From the NCBI GenBank assembly GCA_902651635.1, contig CACRSC010000006.1, positions 1 to 64,000 on the forward strand: a DNA stretch of 64,000 nt, read 5' to 3'. Of the stretch, positions 33,117 to 46,000 are shown one piece after another (the stretch's first letter is position 1; the number at the start of each line of letters is the position of its first letter). The notes beneath the pieces were generated by a model, which worked only from the letters and a program-made list of their open reading frames with translations, was not told the origin of the DNA and made no database searches. The position numbers and the translations under genes are program-made. Origin of the DNA: Mastigamoeba balamuthi (Eukaryota; Evosea; Mastigamoebida; Mastigamoebidae).

Positions 33117-34882
33117 TCACATGGACAACAGCGCCATAACACCATTCGCCATGAGAAGGCCTGTTGGTATGATCGACACTGCAATGAAAAAGGATGAGAT
33201 TGAGAGCAACGCAGAACGGATTACCTGGCAATGCCCCATTAGAATGCGAGTGCGAGTCGACCGGCTGGACGTCATCCGGCTCCACAGGCCACGCGGTCTC
33301 TGTCCCGACGCTCGTCGAGTACGAATTGACCTGCAAGCGCTCTGAAAAGGAGAGCTCCGAGGCCCGTCGAATGCAGTCGAAGCGCAACCCGCTGTCCATG
33401 CTGACGTAGGCAGCTTCAGGAGTGCGCACTCCCGCATAGTCCCCAGACCCGATCGTTATGCGAATGGTTTTGCTCGAGGGCGACAGATCGTGGGCCGTGA
33501 CCCTGATCTCCTTGGAGATGCACTCCGAGGCGAACGCCTCCGTGAAGGTGGCGGCCTGCTTCGCGCTGAACGGCTTGAGGACTCTGGGCGACCTCTCCGA
33601 GTTGAGGGAGATGAACACTGCCAGTGGAGCAGCCTCGCAGTGATCTCCGACGAGGTGGGCTCCGTCCACGCACTTGCAGTCCCAGCCACAGAGAGCACTC
33701 GAGTCGCACTGCTCGGCGGACGTGTCGCCGTTCACCACGCCGTCGTAGCACGAGGTCCTGAACTCCCTCTCGAGACGGTGGAGTAGAGAGAAGCTTGGCG
33801 CCTTGCCCGGGAAGCGCGCTGCCTCGAAGGCCTTGCCGAGGCAGTTGCCCTGCGTGGCCAGCTTCACCACCTGGTCCTCGGGGGCGAGCATGGACGCCTC
33901 GTTGCTCTGCTCGACGACAAAGTCGACCCACACGTGACTAGCCTCCAGATCGCCTTCGTACTCGAACGCGGCTGAAGGGGCCCTCAGCTCCACGCTGTGA
34001 GTGGTCAGCCCCAGCTGCGCAGTGGCGAGACACCGCTCGCCGAACTCCTTCACCAGGGTCGTGGCGTCGGCGTAGCTCGGGCCCTTGTTGAGGCCCAGCC
34101 CGGTCGCGTCGATGTCGATGCGCACCTGGGCTGGCCGTGCAGCGCACCTCCCGCCAGAAGGCGTGTCCCAGCGCTTGGCCGAGAGGTCGCACCTGCACGT
34201 TCCGTCGCAGCCGGGCGTCCTGTCGCAGTGCTCGCCGTCATCGACCTTGCTGTTACCGCACACCTGGCACTTGGCCCGGTCGTCGCTTGACAGGCCCGAG
34301 GCCGCCACGCACGAATCTCCACACAGGGCGCAGGCGCCGACAAGAGCAGGGCTCAGGCCAGACGCGTGGCACACACTCCTCCAGCGCTGGTCGCCCGCGA
34401 GGGTCGAGCTCGTGTCCTCGCACGACCCGAGGGTGTACTCCCACGAGGCGCGGGCTTGGGCTCCGTCGGTGTCGTTGCACGTGACACTCAGCTCCAGAGT
34501 CGCGTTGTGGCCGAACCTCTTCGAGTCCTGGGGGCCGAATGGGCAGAGGGAGAAGTCCTCCTCCCCGCTTCTCCGGACGAGCTGCTGCGTCACGGCCCCG
34601 GTACGGTCGTCGCTGTACTCGAGTCTGGCCGAGCACCTGATGCCGCTGTGGCTCGTGGGTTCGACCTGTTGAGGCGAGCGGGTGAGTGAAGGAAACTGAA
34701 ACTCGGCGGGAGAATTCGAAGAAGGACACTCGGTAGAGGAAGCAGCGGGTCAGCAGCGAAGGAAGAAGAGCGCCGTTGACAGCCCCGGCCTCTGAATGGT
34801 CGACGGCCTTGATGGTGAGGCCTCGAGCGCACGCCACCACGCCGATGAGCGCAGAGAGGGCAAACGAAGAGAGGACTCGCAT
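33117..34882 (-). CDS. secreted Cys-rich protein with CGN-type repeats and GPI-like C-terminus
   Basis: Start ATG at 34882: MRVLSSFALSALIGVVACARG is a signal peptide. A ~130-nt intron (about 34665-34790) joins HSEAGA to VEPTSHSGIRCSARLEY. The mature protein has an Asn/Cys-rich beta region, then two repeats of the kind CxxCGNSKVDDGEHCDRTPGCDGTCRCD and CYDGVVNGDTSAEQCDSS, split here to short pieces. They recall Myxococcus Cys-rich repeats (DUF4215). Between and after them are two alpha/beta modules. The last intron, GTAATCC to TTTTTCATTGCAG (about 33179-33226), joins SNGALP to VSIIPTGLLMANGVMALL and the stop at 33117. A small-residue SNGA followed by a hydrophobic tail fits a GPI-anchor signal. 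Surface location is inferred. Confidence 0.7.
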
Positions 34883-35009
34883 CGTGTTGAGTGCTTGGTT
34901 GTGTTTGTTTACTCTGAGAGCCACCCCCGCAGTTCAAGAAAATCCACAGCCGTCTTCCTGAGAACGAGGAAACATCACGTCGAACATCAACTTTCTCGTT
35001 TCTTTCCAA

Positions 35010-37010
35010 AGCTCGTTCTCATTGGTCTGGCGTGACGCCCCCAAAGGGCATTCTGGTGTCGGGCTGCCCCGGTCTATGTCGCTCCACTGGTTTTTTCCAA
35101 ACACCCCACCCGAGGTGAGAAGCCACGCACCCACTGAGATTCCACCATACAGATCAACAGAATTTATTCTAATTCCAGAACGCCTGTATCTGCGAGAACT
35201 TTTCCAGGAGAAAAATTGGAAGAATGTATGAGAACACAGTGCATCGGAAATAATATTATCCGAATTCAGTGAACTTGTGAGAATGAAGAAGAACTTTACA
35301 ATACTGAATCAATCATGATGTGGGTCTTCAAATCTCCTGACACACCTCATCTGCACTTTCTTGTTATTTCAGTGTTATCCAAAGGATATGATTCCGATTC
35401 ATTTTGTTAATTGTATTTATCTGGTTCTGTTTTCACCTTCATAATTTTACATCAATATGTTGAAAGAACCAGAAATTGAATTCCAATGCATTATTAACAT
35501 TTGTCAAAACTTAACTTGATAAGAATTCCAAAATCTCATCATTCTGGTTTCCGAACTCCTCTTTTTATGACTCTTTCTGGATGTCTGAGCCAGATGGCCA
35601 TAACCAAATGATCTTTAGCTAACGGCCCAGTCAGGTTGGTGAATACAATTCCTGGTTCTTTCACATGCAAAAAGACGTCAGAAAGCTAGTCTTATAGTTA
35701 TTTCTCAGTTAAACAGAATTAACGATAAGCCAATAAGATCACTTGTATTGAATAAACAAAACTGTGAAGTGTCTTAACAAGAACAAGTGAGCATTCATTG
35801 CAAACAGCTGGAGATTCGGTGAAACACAGGGGTAATCTGTCTATAGAATTGGTACAGAGACTGTAAATCGTGAAAGCTAAGACAGAGATCCAAGAACAGT
35901 GACCAGAAACAGAGATTCTGCCTATGGTATTCTGGGCTTTGTGTACTAACTGCATAAAAATCATTTAAAATCATAGTGGTAACAACTAATTTAAGAATCA
36001 TAAGGCAATAACATCATAAAACAAAGGAATGAACTTGTTCTTTTTTTGAAAAATGCAGTAGTATGTAAGAGCAATCATAATCATACAAACTAAGAAGTGT
36101 GTGATGCTACTTGACTGGTTGCAATATACTCAGATGGGGCTGCAGCATCTCAGAATGGATATAGAAATCTTGTTAAGAATATATCTTGTGATGACTGTTC
36201 TGATGTATAACCATAAGAGTGTTTTGGCTATAGAAGCTACAGAACTCTATTAAAACAACCCAAGAAGGCAACATGTCCAGGCCTGTACTTCCTGCTGATG
36301 ATTCTCACTGGATCTTAACTCTTCAGCTTATTACTGCCTTTCTTCATCTCTGATCAGCTGCACTTGCTTTGATTATCAATTTTGATCATCTTAGTTCATC
36401 TGATAATACATGAATCTTTTAGATGCATCCATTTATCTAACTGTCTGCTCAAAATTCAGTTTTTCAGATATTAGCATTGGTAACACAACTGCTGGATCGG
36501 AATAATTACCTGTGTTTCTGTATGGTACCATACTGGATCTCAGTATGTATTTCTGTTTACAAATCAAGGAACTTTTATGACATTCTCTTCAGGTTCACTC
36601 AAACTATCACTACTCATCCTAGAATTCATCTGCTTGTTGCTTCTCTTATGATTAACATTAATCATTTCTTCAGAATCCTGCAGTTGTAATGTATGTTATG
36701 CTTTTTTGACTTAGAAGGTTTTTGTTCTGAACTACAATAATTGTAAAACCAAGAAGAGATTGTTGCTAATTAAACAGGCTGAAGCAAGTCAGGATTTTTA
36801 AGTACCTTACTCACTAATGTAATATAAAATAGAGTGTCATTCGAGCAAGCCTGAATATTTCTGGGATAGATGTTCTTTCTCTTCAACTTGAATCATGGTG
36901 GTATGATCATACATCCATGCCATCATCTCTGTCATACCAGTCTTGATGACTATGATAGACACTCTGAATAAGAGTTTGTTGCAGCATTCACTATAGCCCC
37001 GACCGTCCTG
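35010..37010. other. AT-rich, strongly CpG-depleted island 2
   Basis: Two kilobases of clearly AT-rich sequence with only about ten CG dinucleotides by eye between 35400 and 37010. No frame longer than about 80 codons and no domain is visible. It ends abruptly at about 37000, where GC-rich sequence upstream of XPO5 begins. I see no terminal repeats. Best described as a non-coding, possibly heterochromatic or decayed-element tract. Confidence 0.7.
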
Positions 37011-37260
37011 TGGCCTAGGTGCAGCAAACGAAAGACAGCGAACAATTATTTAACACCACGAACCTCGCTGAACCACCCACCCGTTTTTGGCGCCAAATTC
37101 CACGCACACACCCAGAATATCTGTCACGCGGCATCGGAATCTTCCCCTCCACCCCCGTCTCTGTTCCACGGCGCCCCTTCTTCCCCACGCGCGGCAGGCA
37201 AAAACAAAAGCAGAGAGAACCCACACACCCCCCCACGCGAGAAGAACCCCACCCAACCAG

Positions 37261-40200
37261 ATGTCTCTCGACGCCTCGCAGCTCGCCGAGGCCGTGCGCG
37301 CGCTCCACGACCCGCGCTCGACGCCCGCGCAGATCACCGCCGCCCGCGCGCTCTGCGAGGCCCTGAGCGAGCGCGGCGACGCCTCTGTGGCCCTCGCGCT
37401 CGCCCGCGGCGCAGAGGACCCGCGCGCGAGGCACCTGGGGCTGCTGGCCCTCGAGCACACCGCCAGGAACAGGTGGCTCGAGCTCGCCCCGCAGGACCGC
37501 GCGGCGCTCCAGGCGCTCTCGCTCGAGCTCATCGAGTCGGTGAGACCCGTCCCTCTGACGCAATATGCCTGCGCTCTCCCCCCCCCCTGTGAATCTGCAT
37601 ATCGGGAATATCGGGAAATCAACTCCTGAGGGCGGCCTGTATGGGCTGAGAGGAGTTGTTGTCTTTTGAAGGACCAGCCACGTGCAGTCACGAGTGCTGC
37701 CCACCCCCGGGGTCGTGTGCCCTGCTGCCTGGCGTTGCCTCGCGCCCCTGGGCCCTCGCGACAGCAGGCGGATCGGGATAATTGCCATTTTCGCGATCTG
37801 TGACACGGGTCCCCCGGCACTCCCGCACGCGCAGGGCACGCGGGACATGATGGAGGAGGCGGGGTACGTCAAGGAGAAGGCCGTGTCGCTGGTGGTGGAG
37901 GTGGCCAAGCGCTCGTGGCCCCAGGCGTGGCCGCAGCTGCTGCCCGAGCTCTCGCGCATCGCCTCGGCCTCGGACACGCGCGCGGAGCTCGTGCTGATGG
38001 CCCTGCGCTCGCTGCCCGACGAGGTCCGCGTCTACACGTCCTCTGCGACGATGCCCGACGCCCGCAAGCACGAGGTCATGGCCGGCCTCCGCGAGAGCCT
38101 CGAGACGATCGTCCCCTTTGTGCTCGGGCTGCTCCGCGCCTCTGCGCCCGCGCTGGGCGGCGACCCGCGGGCCGCGCGCGTCTGCGGCGCCGCGCTGGCG
38201 GCCGCCATGTCCTACGCCGAGTGGGCGCCCGTGCCGCTGCTCGAGCGCGAGGGCCTGCCCGCGATGCTCTCGCAGCTGCAGCGCTGCGCGCAGCTGCGGA
38301 CGCAGGCCGCCGAGCTCGCCGTCGTCGCCTGCGCGCGGCACCTGGCGCCCGAGGAGCACCTCTTCTACGCCTTCCCCATGCGCCTCGAGCCCCACCGCTA
38401 CCTCGACGACTTCGCGGCCTCGGCCGCCGAGGCCGCGCGGGGCTGCGCGCCGCTGGCCGCCCAGGCAGCGCTGGCGCCCGCGCAGCTCGCGGACTACGCG
38501 CACCTGCAGCGGCTCGCGCAGCTCATGTCGGCCGTCGGCGAGAAGGCGCTCGGGGAGCCCGCCAGGGCGTTCGCGGCGCCCAGCGGGTGGCCGCAGTTCC
38601 TGCAGCTGATGGCCTCGTTCGCGGCGCACCCGTCGCACGTCGTCAGCGCGCAGGTGCTCGCGTTCTGGTCCGCGTTCTTCAGGCACGCGGGGGCCGTCGC
38701 CGCGGCGGTCGGCGCCGACGGGCAGCGGATGGCGCCGGCGCTCTGGGAGACGCTGGCCGAGCAGGCCGTCACGCGGCCGCTGCACCCGCGCGCGGTGCCC
38801 TGGGACGCGGCCGCCGCCCACGCGTGCGCGGTGTTCGCGGGCGCTGACTTTGACGGCGAGGACTCGCTCCGCGAGTTCGTCGAGCTCTGCGCGCAGAAGA
38901 CCAGCATCCTCGCGCAGTCCCTCGCCGCCTTCGACGTTCGCTGCTTGTTGTTTTTTTTTGTTATTTTGTTTTGCTGTTGTTCTGTTTTTTCACCTTTTTA
39001 TTTGCAGCGCGGGAAGTTATTCAGTTGATTTTTGGATTAGGCCAATTTAATTTTTCCACTGTTTAGTTTAGTCTTTTCCCTGGTCTCACGGTTTTTTTTT
39101 CGCGCAGGGGCCCAGGGCGCTGCAGTTCGGGCTCACGAGGCAGATGGCGACCATTCAAGCGTTTGCGGCACTCGAGAGCTCGGGCGCTGCGGACGCGGCG
39201 CTGCCGGTGTCTGTCGAGTACCTGCGCACCATCGCCGCGTACCGTTTCATCCGCCACGTCTCCAAGCCTGCGCTTGCCGTATGCACACACCCANGCGACC
39301 CGCGGGCCGCGCGCGTCTGCGGCGCCGCGCTGGCGGCCGCCATGTCCTACGCCGAGTGGGCGCCCGTGCCGCTGCTCGAGCGCGAGGGCCTGCCCGCGAT
39401 GCTCTCGCAGCTGCAGCGCTGCGCGCAGCTGCGGACGCAGGCCGCCGAGCTCGCCGTCGTCGCCTGCGCGCGGCACCTGGCGCCCGAGGAGCACCTCTTC
39501 TACGCCTTCCCCATGCGCCTCGAGCCCCACCGCTACCTCGACGACTTCGCGGCCTCGGCCGCCGAGGCCGCACGGGGCTGCGCGCCGCTGGCCGCCCAGG
39601 CAGCGCTGGCGCCCGCGCAGCTCGCGGACTACGCGCACCTGCAGCGGCTCGCGCAGCTCATGTCGGCCGTCGGCGAGAAGGCGCTCGGGGAGCCCGCCAG
39701 GGCGTTCGCGGCGCCCAGCGGGTGGCCGCAGTTCCTGCAGCTGATGGCCTCGTTCGCGGCGCACCCGTCGCACGTCGTCAGCGCGCAGGTGCTCGCGTTC
39801 TGGTCCGCGTTCTTCAGGCACGCGGGGGCCGTCGCCGCGGCGGTCGGCGCCGACGGGCAGCGGATGGCGCCGGCGCTCTGGGAGACGCTGGCCGAGCAGG
39901 CCGTCACGCGGCCGCTGCACCCGCGCGCGGTGCCCTGGGACGCGGCCGCCGCCCACGCGTGCGCGGTGTTCGCGGGCGCTGACTTTGACGGCGAGGACTC
40001 GCTCCGCGAGTTCGTCGAGCTCTGCGCGCAGAAGACCAGCATCCTCGCGCAGTCCCTCGCCGCCTTCGACGTTCGCTGCTTGTTGTTTTTTTTGTTATTT
40101 TGTTTTGCTGTTGTTCTGTTTTTTCACCTTTTTATTTGCAGCGCGGGAAGTTATTCAGTTGATTTTTGGATTAGGCCAATTTAATTTTTCCACTGTTTAG

Positions 40201-42962
40201 TTTAGTCTTTTCCCTGGTCTCACGGTTTTTTTTTCGCGCAGGGGCCCAGGGCGCTGCAGTTCGGGCTCACGAGGCAGATGGCGACCATTCAAGCGTTTGC
40301 GGCACTCGAGAGCTCGGGCGCTGCGGACGCGGCGCTGCCGGTGTCTGTCGAGTACCTGCGCACCATCGCCGCGTACCGTTTCATCCGCCACGTCTCCAAG
40401 CCTGCGCTTGCCGTATGCACACACCCATCCTCCCGTGAGACCCGCCGCGTTCTCACCGGGTCGTCGTCGACGCGCAGAGCAACAAGGAGTGCGCGGGGTA
40501 CGCCGTGTCGGCAGTGCAGTTCCTGCTGCAGGTCCCCACCACGGTTTGTGCCCTCTCCCTCTTCCGTCGTCCCCCTCGCGGGTCTCACAGGGCGCGTTCT
40601 GCAGCTGCCAGTGTCGCACAAGATCGCGACTAAGATCATCAAGGCGCTGATGCCGCTGTACGCGACGAACAACGAGCTGATTGTGACGCTGCTGCGGCGC
40701 TCGTTCGACACGCTCTCGCAGCTCTCTGCGGACAAGCCCTCGCAGGTGCGCTCTGGTGCTCTTGTTTCTGTCTTTGATCTGTGGCCGCTATGGCATCGCA
40801 ACCACCACGGGTGGCTATCGCCGCCTGGCCTGTCGGCAACTTAACATTTTGTCCCCTTGAGTTAACCCGTGTTTTTACGTGTCTTGTTCCCAGTGACCCG
40901 TGTTGCGTTTGCATTCCCTGCGTGCCTTCCTGTGCCTATGTGCCTGTAATACCACCGTGGATCGAGGACCCGCGGGGGGTCCAGTCATTGCGGAGCACCA
41001 CTCCCCCTTCCCCTTCCAATAGCCACACACACATACACACACACATACACACACACACACACACACACTCTCTCTCTCTCTGACTTCTTTGCCGTTGCTT
41101 GCCCGCGCAGGTCGCCGCGCGCAAGAGCTGCATGAAGATCGTGTCGCGCTTCGCCTCGGGGGCGGCGGCGCAGATCCTGCCGTTCCTCGGCGACCTCAAG
41201 GCGCTGGGGGCCTCGCCGTCGCTGAGCGAGGTCGAGCAGTCGATCGTCCGCGAGGCCGTGCTGGTCGCCAGCAACGCCATCGCCGACCGCTCGCAGCAGC
41301 GCGCAGTGCTCTCGGAGATCGCCGCGCCGCTGATGTCGACCGTCGTCAGCCCCGACGTCGCCGCCGCCCTCGCGAGCCCCGCGGCCTTCGTCGCCGTCGC
41401 CACGAGCGCCGACCCGACCGCGCGCCGCGTGATCCAGCGCTGCGTGGCGGGCGTCGTCGTCGTGCTGTCGCGCAGCCAGGTGTCCCGCACGCCCGACAAG
41501 TACTGGCCCGCGTGGGAGTACGTGCCGCCGATGCTGCAGAGCTTCGCGGCGCTCGCCAAGACGCTGCACAGCGTCTGGAGCCCCGCCTGCGCCTCGGTCG
41601 TGCCGCCCGCGCTGGCGCAGGTGCTGAGCAACGTCGAGCCCGTGCCAGGGCCCAAGAGGGCCTTGCAGCCGTGGGCCGCGTACAGCTGGTTCGACAACCT
41701 GCGCGAGAGCGCGTACACGTTCTTCGAGCTCGCGCTCAGCAGGGGCGCGCAGGGCGTCTTCGCCATCCCGGGCATCTTCGACGGCCTCCGCGACACGCTC
41801 CTCAGCGACTGCGAGTACCTCGACGTCCGCCAGCTCAGCCGCCTACTCAGTGCGCGCAGCTTCTCGCGACCCCCTGCGTGCGAGTTCTCTAACTCAATTG
41901 AATTTGCCCCCCGCAGAGACGTTTGTGGCGCCGCTGTGGCAGAACTGCCCCAAGGAGATGCGGGCGCAGTGCGAGCCGCTGGTGGGCGTGTTCATGGCCG
42001 CGGCGCAGAGCAAGGTGCAGCAGGGCTGGCAGGCCATGGCGGCCTCGGCGGCCTCGGAGGACGCTAGCGGCGGCGACAACGACGAGGAGGTCATCAGCGA
42101 CCGCATACTGCGCCAGTTCACGCGCGAGTACATTAAGTTCCTCTTCGCGTTCCTCGACGCGGGCCTTCCCGGCCTCTCTCCCGTGCGTGGCTCGAGCCCC
42201 GCGCTGGCACTCGTTTGACTCGCGATGTTGCAGGGAGCGTTCCAGGCGTGCGTGCAGAACGGCCTGTTCGCGCTGCCGCTCAAGGACTCGTCCGTCACGC
42301 GGCAGGCCTGCGTGCTGTGCCAGCGGGCTGTCAAGGCCCTCGGGCAGTACTGCTCGCAGCAGGACGGGAGCGCTGTGCTCTCGACGCTGTTCACCACCTC
42401 GTTCAACAGGTGCGGGCAGGCTTCTGTTTACACAGCGCGTAGCGCAAGCTCTGAGTGGTGTGCGCCGTGCTGCTCAGGATGATGGAGTGCTCGAGCATCC
42501 AGGACCCATCGGTTGGCGACCTGTGCAAGCTGATCGAGGACGTCGTTGCTCTGGTCGGAATCACTTCGCCGCTGGTGTCCTCTACGCTGATGCAGCACGG
42601 CGGGATCCAAATCTCTGTGCTCCAGGTGCCGGATGCCGCGTTGATATTCTCATTCGGTGTCTGACCTTGGGAATCGCAGAAACTGGAGAACACCTCAGCC
42701 GGTCCGGACCAGAAGGTCCGCCACCGTGCTGTTCACCAACTGCTGCTCGGAGTTGCCTCGGTACACAACAGAATCGCTCTTCGTTTTTCAACTGTTCTGA
42801 ACACCCCATGCGATGCAGCAAGCAACGAGGCGTAGGGACGCGATTGTCGATATTCCGATCCCCTTGCTCATCAAGAGGCAGGCGAACCAGCGGTGGAGCC
42901 GCGACAGCGATGAGAGCGCTGCGTACCTCGCCTCGCTCTTTGACGAGGAGGTCACGGCTTGA
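37261..42962 (+). CDS. XPO5: exportin-5 (HASTY)-like karyopherin, with assembly duplication inside
   Basis: Start ATG at 37261 (MSLDASQLAEAVRALHDP). Exons include 37261-37539 and 37835-38935. The exon GPRALQFGLTRQMATIQAF follows, then SNKECAGYAVSAVQFLLQ and KIATKIIKALMPLYATN. A long HEAT-repeat exon starts at 41111, and the last exon ends IVDIPIPLLIKRQANQRW, then a short acidic tail. Helical HEAT repeats run throughout. EKAVSLVVEVAKRSWPQAWP matches the exportin-5 N-terminus (importin-beta N region), and DRILRQFTREYIKFLFAFLD matches its late region. XPO5 carries small structured RNAs or proteins out of the nucleus with RanGTP. Bases 38160-39293 recur at 39295-40427 across an N, so the true gene is about 1.13 kb shorter. 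It converges with TTI1. Confidence 0.85.
38160..40427 (+). repeat. 1.13-kb direct repeat around a single N (probable false duplication)
   Basis: Bases 38160-39293 and 39295-40427 are the same sequence, exon plus intron plus next exon. I see one base substitution (about 38439 versus 39573) and one base difference in a T run inside the intron. An N sits exactly between the copies. The copy edges fall inside an exon and an intron rather than at natural boundaries. This is what overlapping contig ends joined without merging would give. Confidence 0.9.
39294..39294. other. assembly gap mark (N)
   Basis: Single ambiguous base between the two copies of the 1.13-kb repeat in XPO5. Confidence 0.95.
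41023..41081 (+). repeat. CA/TC microsatellite in an XPO5 intron
   Basis: A run of CA dinucleotides with two TA interruptions, followed by TC dinucleotides, near the acceptor of the 40746-41110 intron. That intron is 365 nt, one of the longest in the window. Confidence 0.9.
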
Positions 42963-43091
42963 TTCACGAACGCGAACAGTCTACTCACGTCAGAATGGCA
43001 CATAAAACACGCTCGTCATTTCTGATTACACCTCCCGAAAGACAGCAAGCAGATGGCCGGGGCCCAGGAACTATGCAGGAGCACAAACCTG

Positions 43092-46000
43092 TTAAAGTAT
43101 GGTTAGGATCTTCCTGGCCCTTGCAGATGCCGATGTATCAAGCTGCGGCCATCCGTGCTCAATTCGCAGGAGACCCTCGGGAACGGGAACAAGTGGCGGC
43201 TGGCATTTGAACATCGATGGCTGTCCCACGTACCGAATCAGCACAGACCACAGTGCATCTGGATCCGACTTGGCCAACTCCTTCATCAGTCTCTCAGCCC
43301 TGCATAGACAATCAGCACCTGGCAAGCGCTATCTAGTGCATCGGTGCGTACGCTTCTATCAGATCTTGAGGGAAAACATCCGACATGAATGGCAGCGTGG
43401 CCTTGGCGATATCCATGACACCGGCGCGCTGAACAGGGCACCTGCTGACAACGGTGGCGAGACACCTGAGCAGCACCACGCGCTCCTTGTGCTCCCACGT
43501 GAACTTTGCCGTCTCGCCGGATAGCAGCTGCGCGACCCTCGCGAACAGCTTCGGCATTACGCTCTCCATCACCCTGCCCGCGATGAACGCACTGCACTCA
43601 TCGCAGACCGTCGCTATCACGTTGACCGCCTTGAGGCACACGGCCTTCTCCGGGTCCCCCGTCCTGCGCATCAGAGGGTCCCACAGCGAGTGCACCAGCG
43701 GCCACAGCAGCACCTGCCCGTCGGCCGCAGTCTTGTCCGCGCCCTCCCTTTTCATGACGATGATCCCCTTGACGACCGTGTCGAGCGCCAGCAGCCTGTT
43801 CTTGGCGGATGCGGAGCCCAGGTAGTGCACGCATTGGTCGAGCACCTTCTTCATATGCGTCACCTTGAGGCTGTACACCGTTGGCGCCTTCTCCAGCGGC
43901 TCGGGCTCCTCCTCCTCGGCCGCTGCCTTCTTGGCCCTGTTGAGGAAGAAGTTGCGCACGTGCTCTGCGCGCTGCTCCGGGGTCAGGCCCTTGAGGTCCT
44001 GGCTCTCCTCCATCCTCCTGTTGCGGCTCCGCGCGCTCTCGACGATGGCGGCCACGGACTCCGGCTGCTGCCCGTCGCCGGTGTCGCACGGGGACTGCTC
44101 CCTGGGAAGTGACGAGAAGAGCACAGAGGCGATGCCGTTGAGGATGCGCAGGAAGACCTCTGTGAACGACGAGTGGTTGGCCTCCATCGCGCGGATGACG
44201 CTGTCCAGCGTGTCCTCGAGCAGCGGCAGGAACGCTTCTCCCGTGTACTGCAGAACGGCGCGGAAGATGAACGGAGCCCTCGGGTACTCGACTGAACCGC
44301 GAGGTTGTTTGATAGAGAGGTTAATTGAGAAAATACGATAGAGAGGTTAATTGAGAAAATCGGCGGCAGGTGGTGAGCTCACCGAATTGCAGCATCTTCT
44401 GGTTGACAGTGTCGATTATGTAGTCGGCGTTGGCAGAGACAAGCTCCTGGGCTGTCTTGTACCCGCACACCACGGCGACCCTTGTGAGCGTCAGCCACGC
44501 AGACTGCGTCACAGAGAACTCGGGGCCACTGCATCCGAGTTCATGTGTCAGAGCGAACAAGAGCGACCACGCGCTGGTTACCCGAGAAGCTCTAGCATCG
44601 GGTAGAGGCACGTCGGCAGCAAGCTCTGGAACGACGGGCCCATGGACTCTGCGAGGTTCCCCAGGCCCTCCGCAACAAGGCTCTCCGTCAGCGACCTGAA
44701 CGCGGGGACCTCCGGGCTCTGCGCGAAAGCAGGTGGACGAGGGCCGTCGTTTTAGGGGCCGAGGAGAAGAGGTGCAGCGTGCCTCAGAGTCGGCAGAGAG
44801 GGTGGCCAGGAATGCCTCGGAGATCGCGTTCGCCATGTTTGTCGACAGACCCTGCCTCTTGTGCACTACAGCGCCGAGGACGTAGAGCGACTGCCAACGA
44901 GCGTGAGACACGGGGAGAGCAACAGACAGTGACTGCGCAGGGTACACTCGCCTCCCTCCGGAGCCTGGAGACGCCCCTGTCCATCAGCGCCGACGCCAGG
45001 TAGTCCGCCAGCACCTCGAGCCCGCCCGCGTCGCACATCTGGCGGAACAGGTCCCTGATCGCCGCCTCCACCCTCTCGTCCCTGCGCCCGCCCCCCTCGC
45101 GTCGTCAACCGAGAGAGCCCGCGGGCGGGGCGGAGCGCTCACCTGAAGTGCGCAAACGTCCTGGCGGGGTACTTGCACGGCATCGACACGAGGTCCATCA
45201 GCGGCGCGCTGAGCTCCTCTGCGAAGTCCCGCAGGCTCTCGCGCTGCTGCTGCGCCCTCTCTGCGCGTGTGCGGCGCGGTCAGTGACCACCTCTGCGAGC
45301 CCTCGCGTGCGCGCACGTGCGCCCTTGTTCTGCTCGCGCTGCGGCGGCGCGGAGATCTCGAAGACGACGAGCTCGAGCATCATGAGGAGGCTGGGCATCA
45401 GGTCGGGCACGGCGCCCACGAGCAGCCCGCGCATCGAGCGCGACAGGATGCGCGCGTAGCCGCACGCGAGCCGGACGGCCCTGAGCCTCTTGTCGTCCGC
45501 CAGCCCCCTGCGCTGCACAAACACCCGCGGCAGCTCCGCCAGCAGCTCGCGGAACCTGAGGTCCAGCGCGCTGCCCTCGCCAGCGCTCAGCCTGCCCTCC
45601 ACGGCCCGCGCCAGCCGCTCGGCGACATCAACGCCCCCGTCGCGCGGCTCGGCATCGCCCGCTGGCAGCAGCGACAGCCTGTCAAGAGCGGCGCTCGCCT
45701 GCTGGGCGACCTGCGCGTCGTCGTCGTGCGAGTGCAGCACGAGGCAGTCGACGAGGAGCTGGTGGCACAGCGCGTGCGAGCGCAGCGGCGGGCACGCGGC
45801 CAGCAGCCCCGCCGACGCCTCCACGAGGGCGGCGCGCACAGCGGCCTTGTCCGCGAGCTGCGGGCCGCGCTCGACCCCGAAGATCATCCTGGCCATCGCC
45901 AGCACCCTCTCCAGCGTCGCCTTCAGCCACGCTTCGTCGCGCACCACAGCGGGCACCGCCTGCTCGCCCGCCCGCTGCTCCTGCTGCTCCTGCTGCCCCT

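Noticed and set aside
39063-40184. A second XPO5-like gene after the N
   Set aside because: It is the same sequence as 38160-39293 apart from one substitution and one T-run length; an assembly join explains it better than a paralogue.
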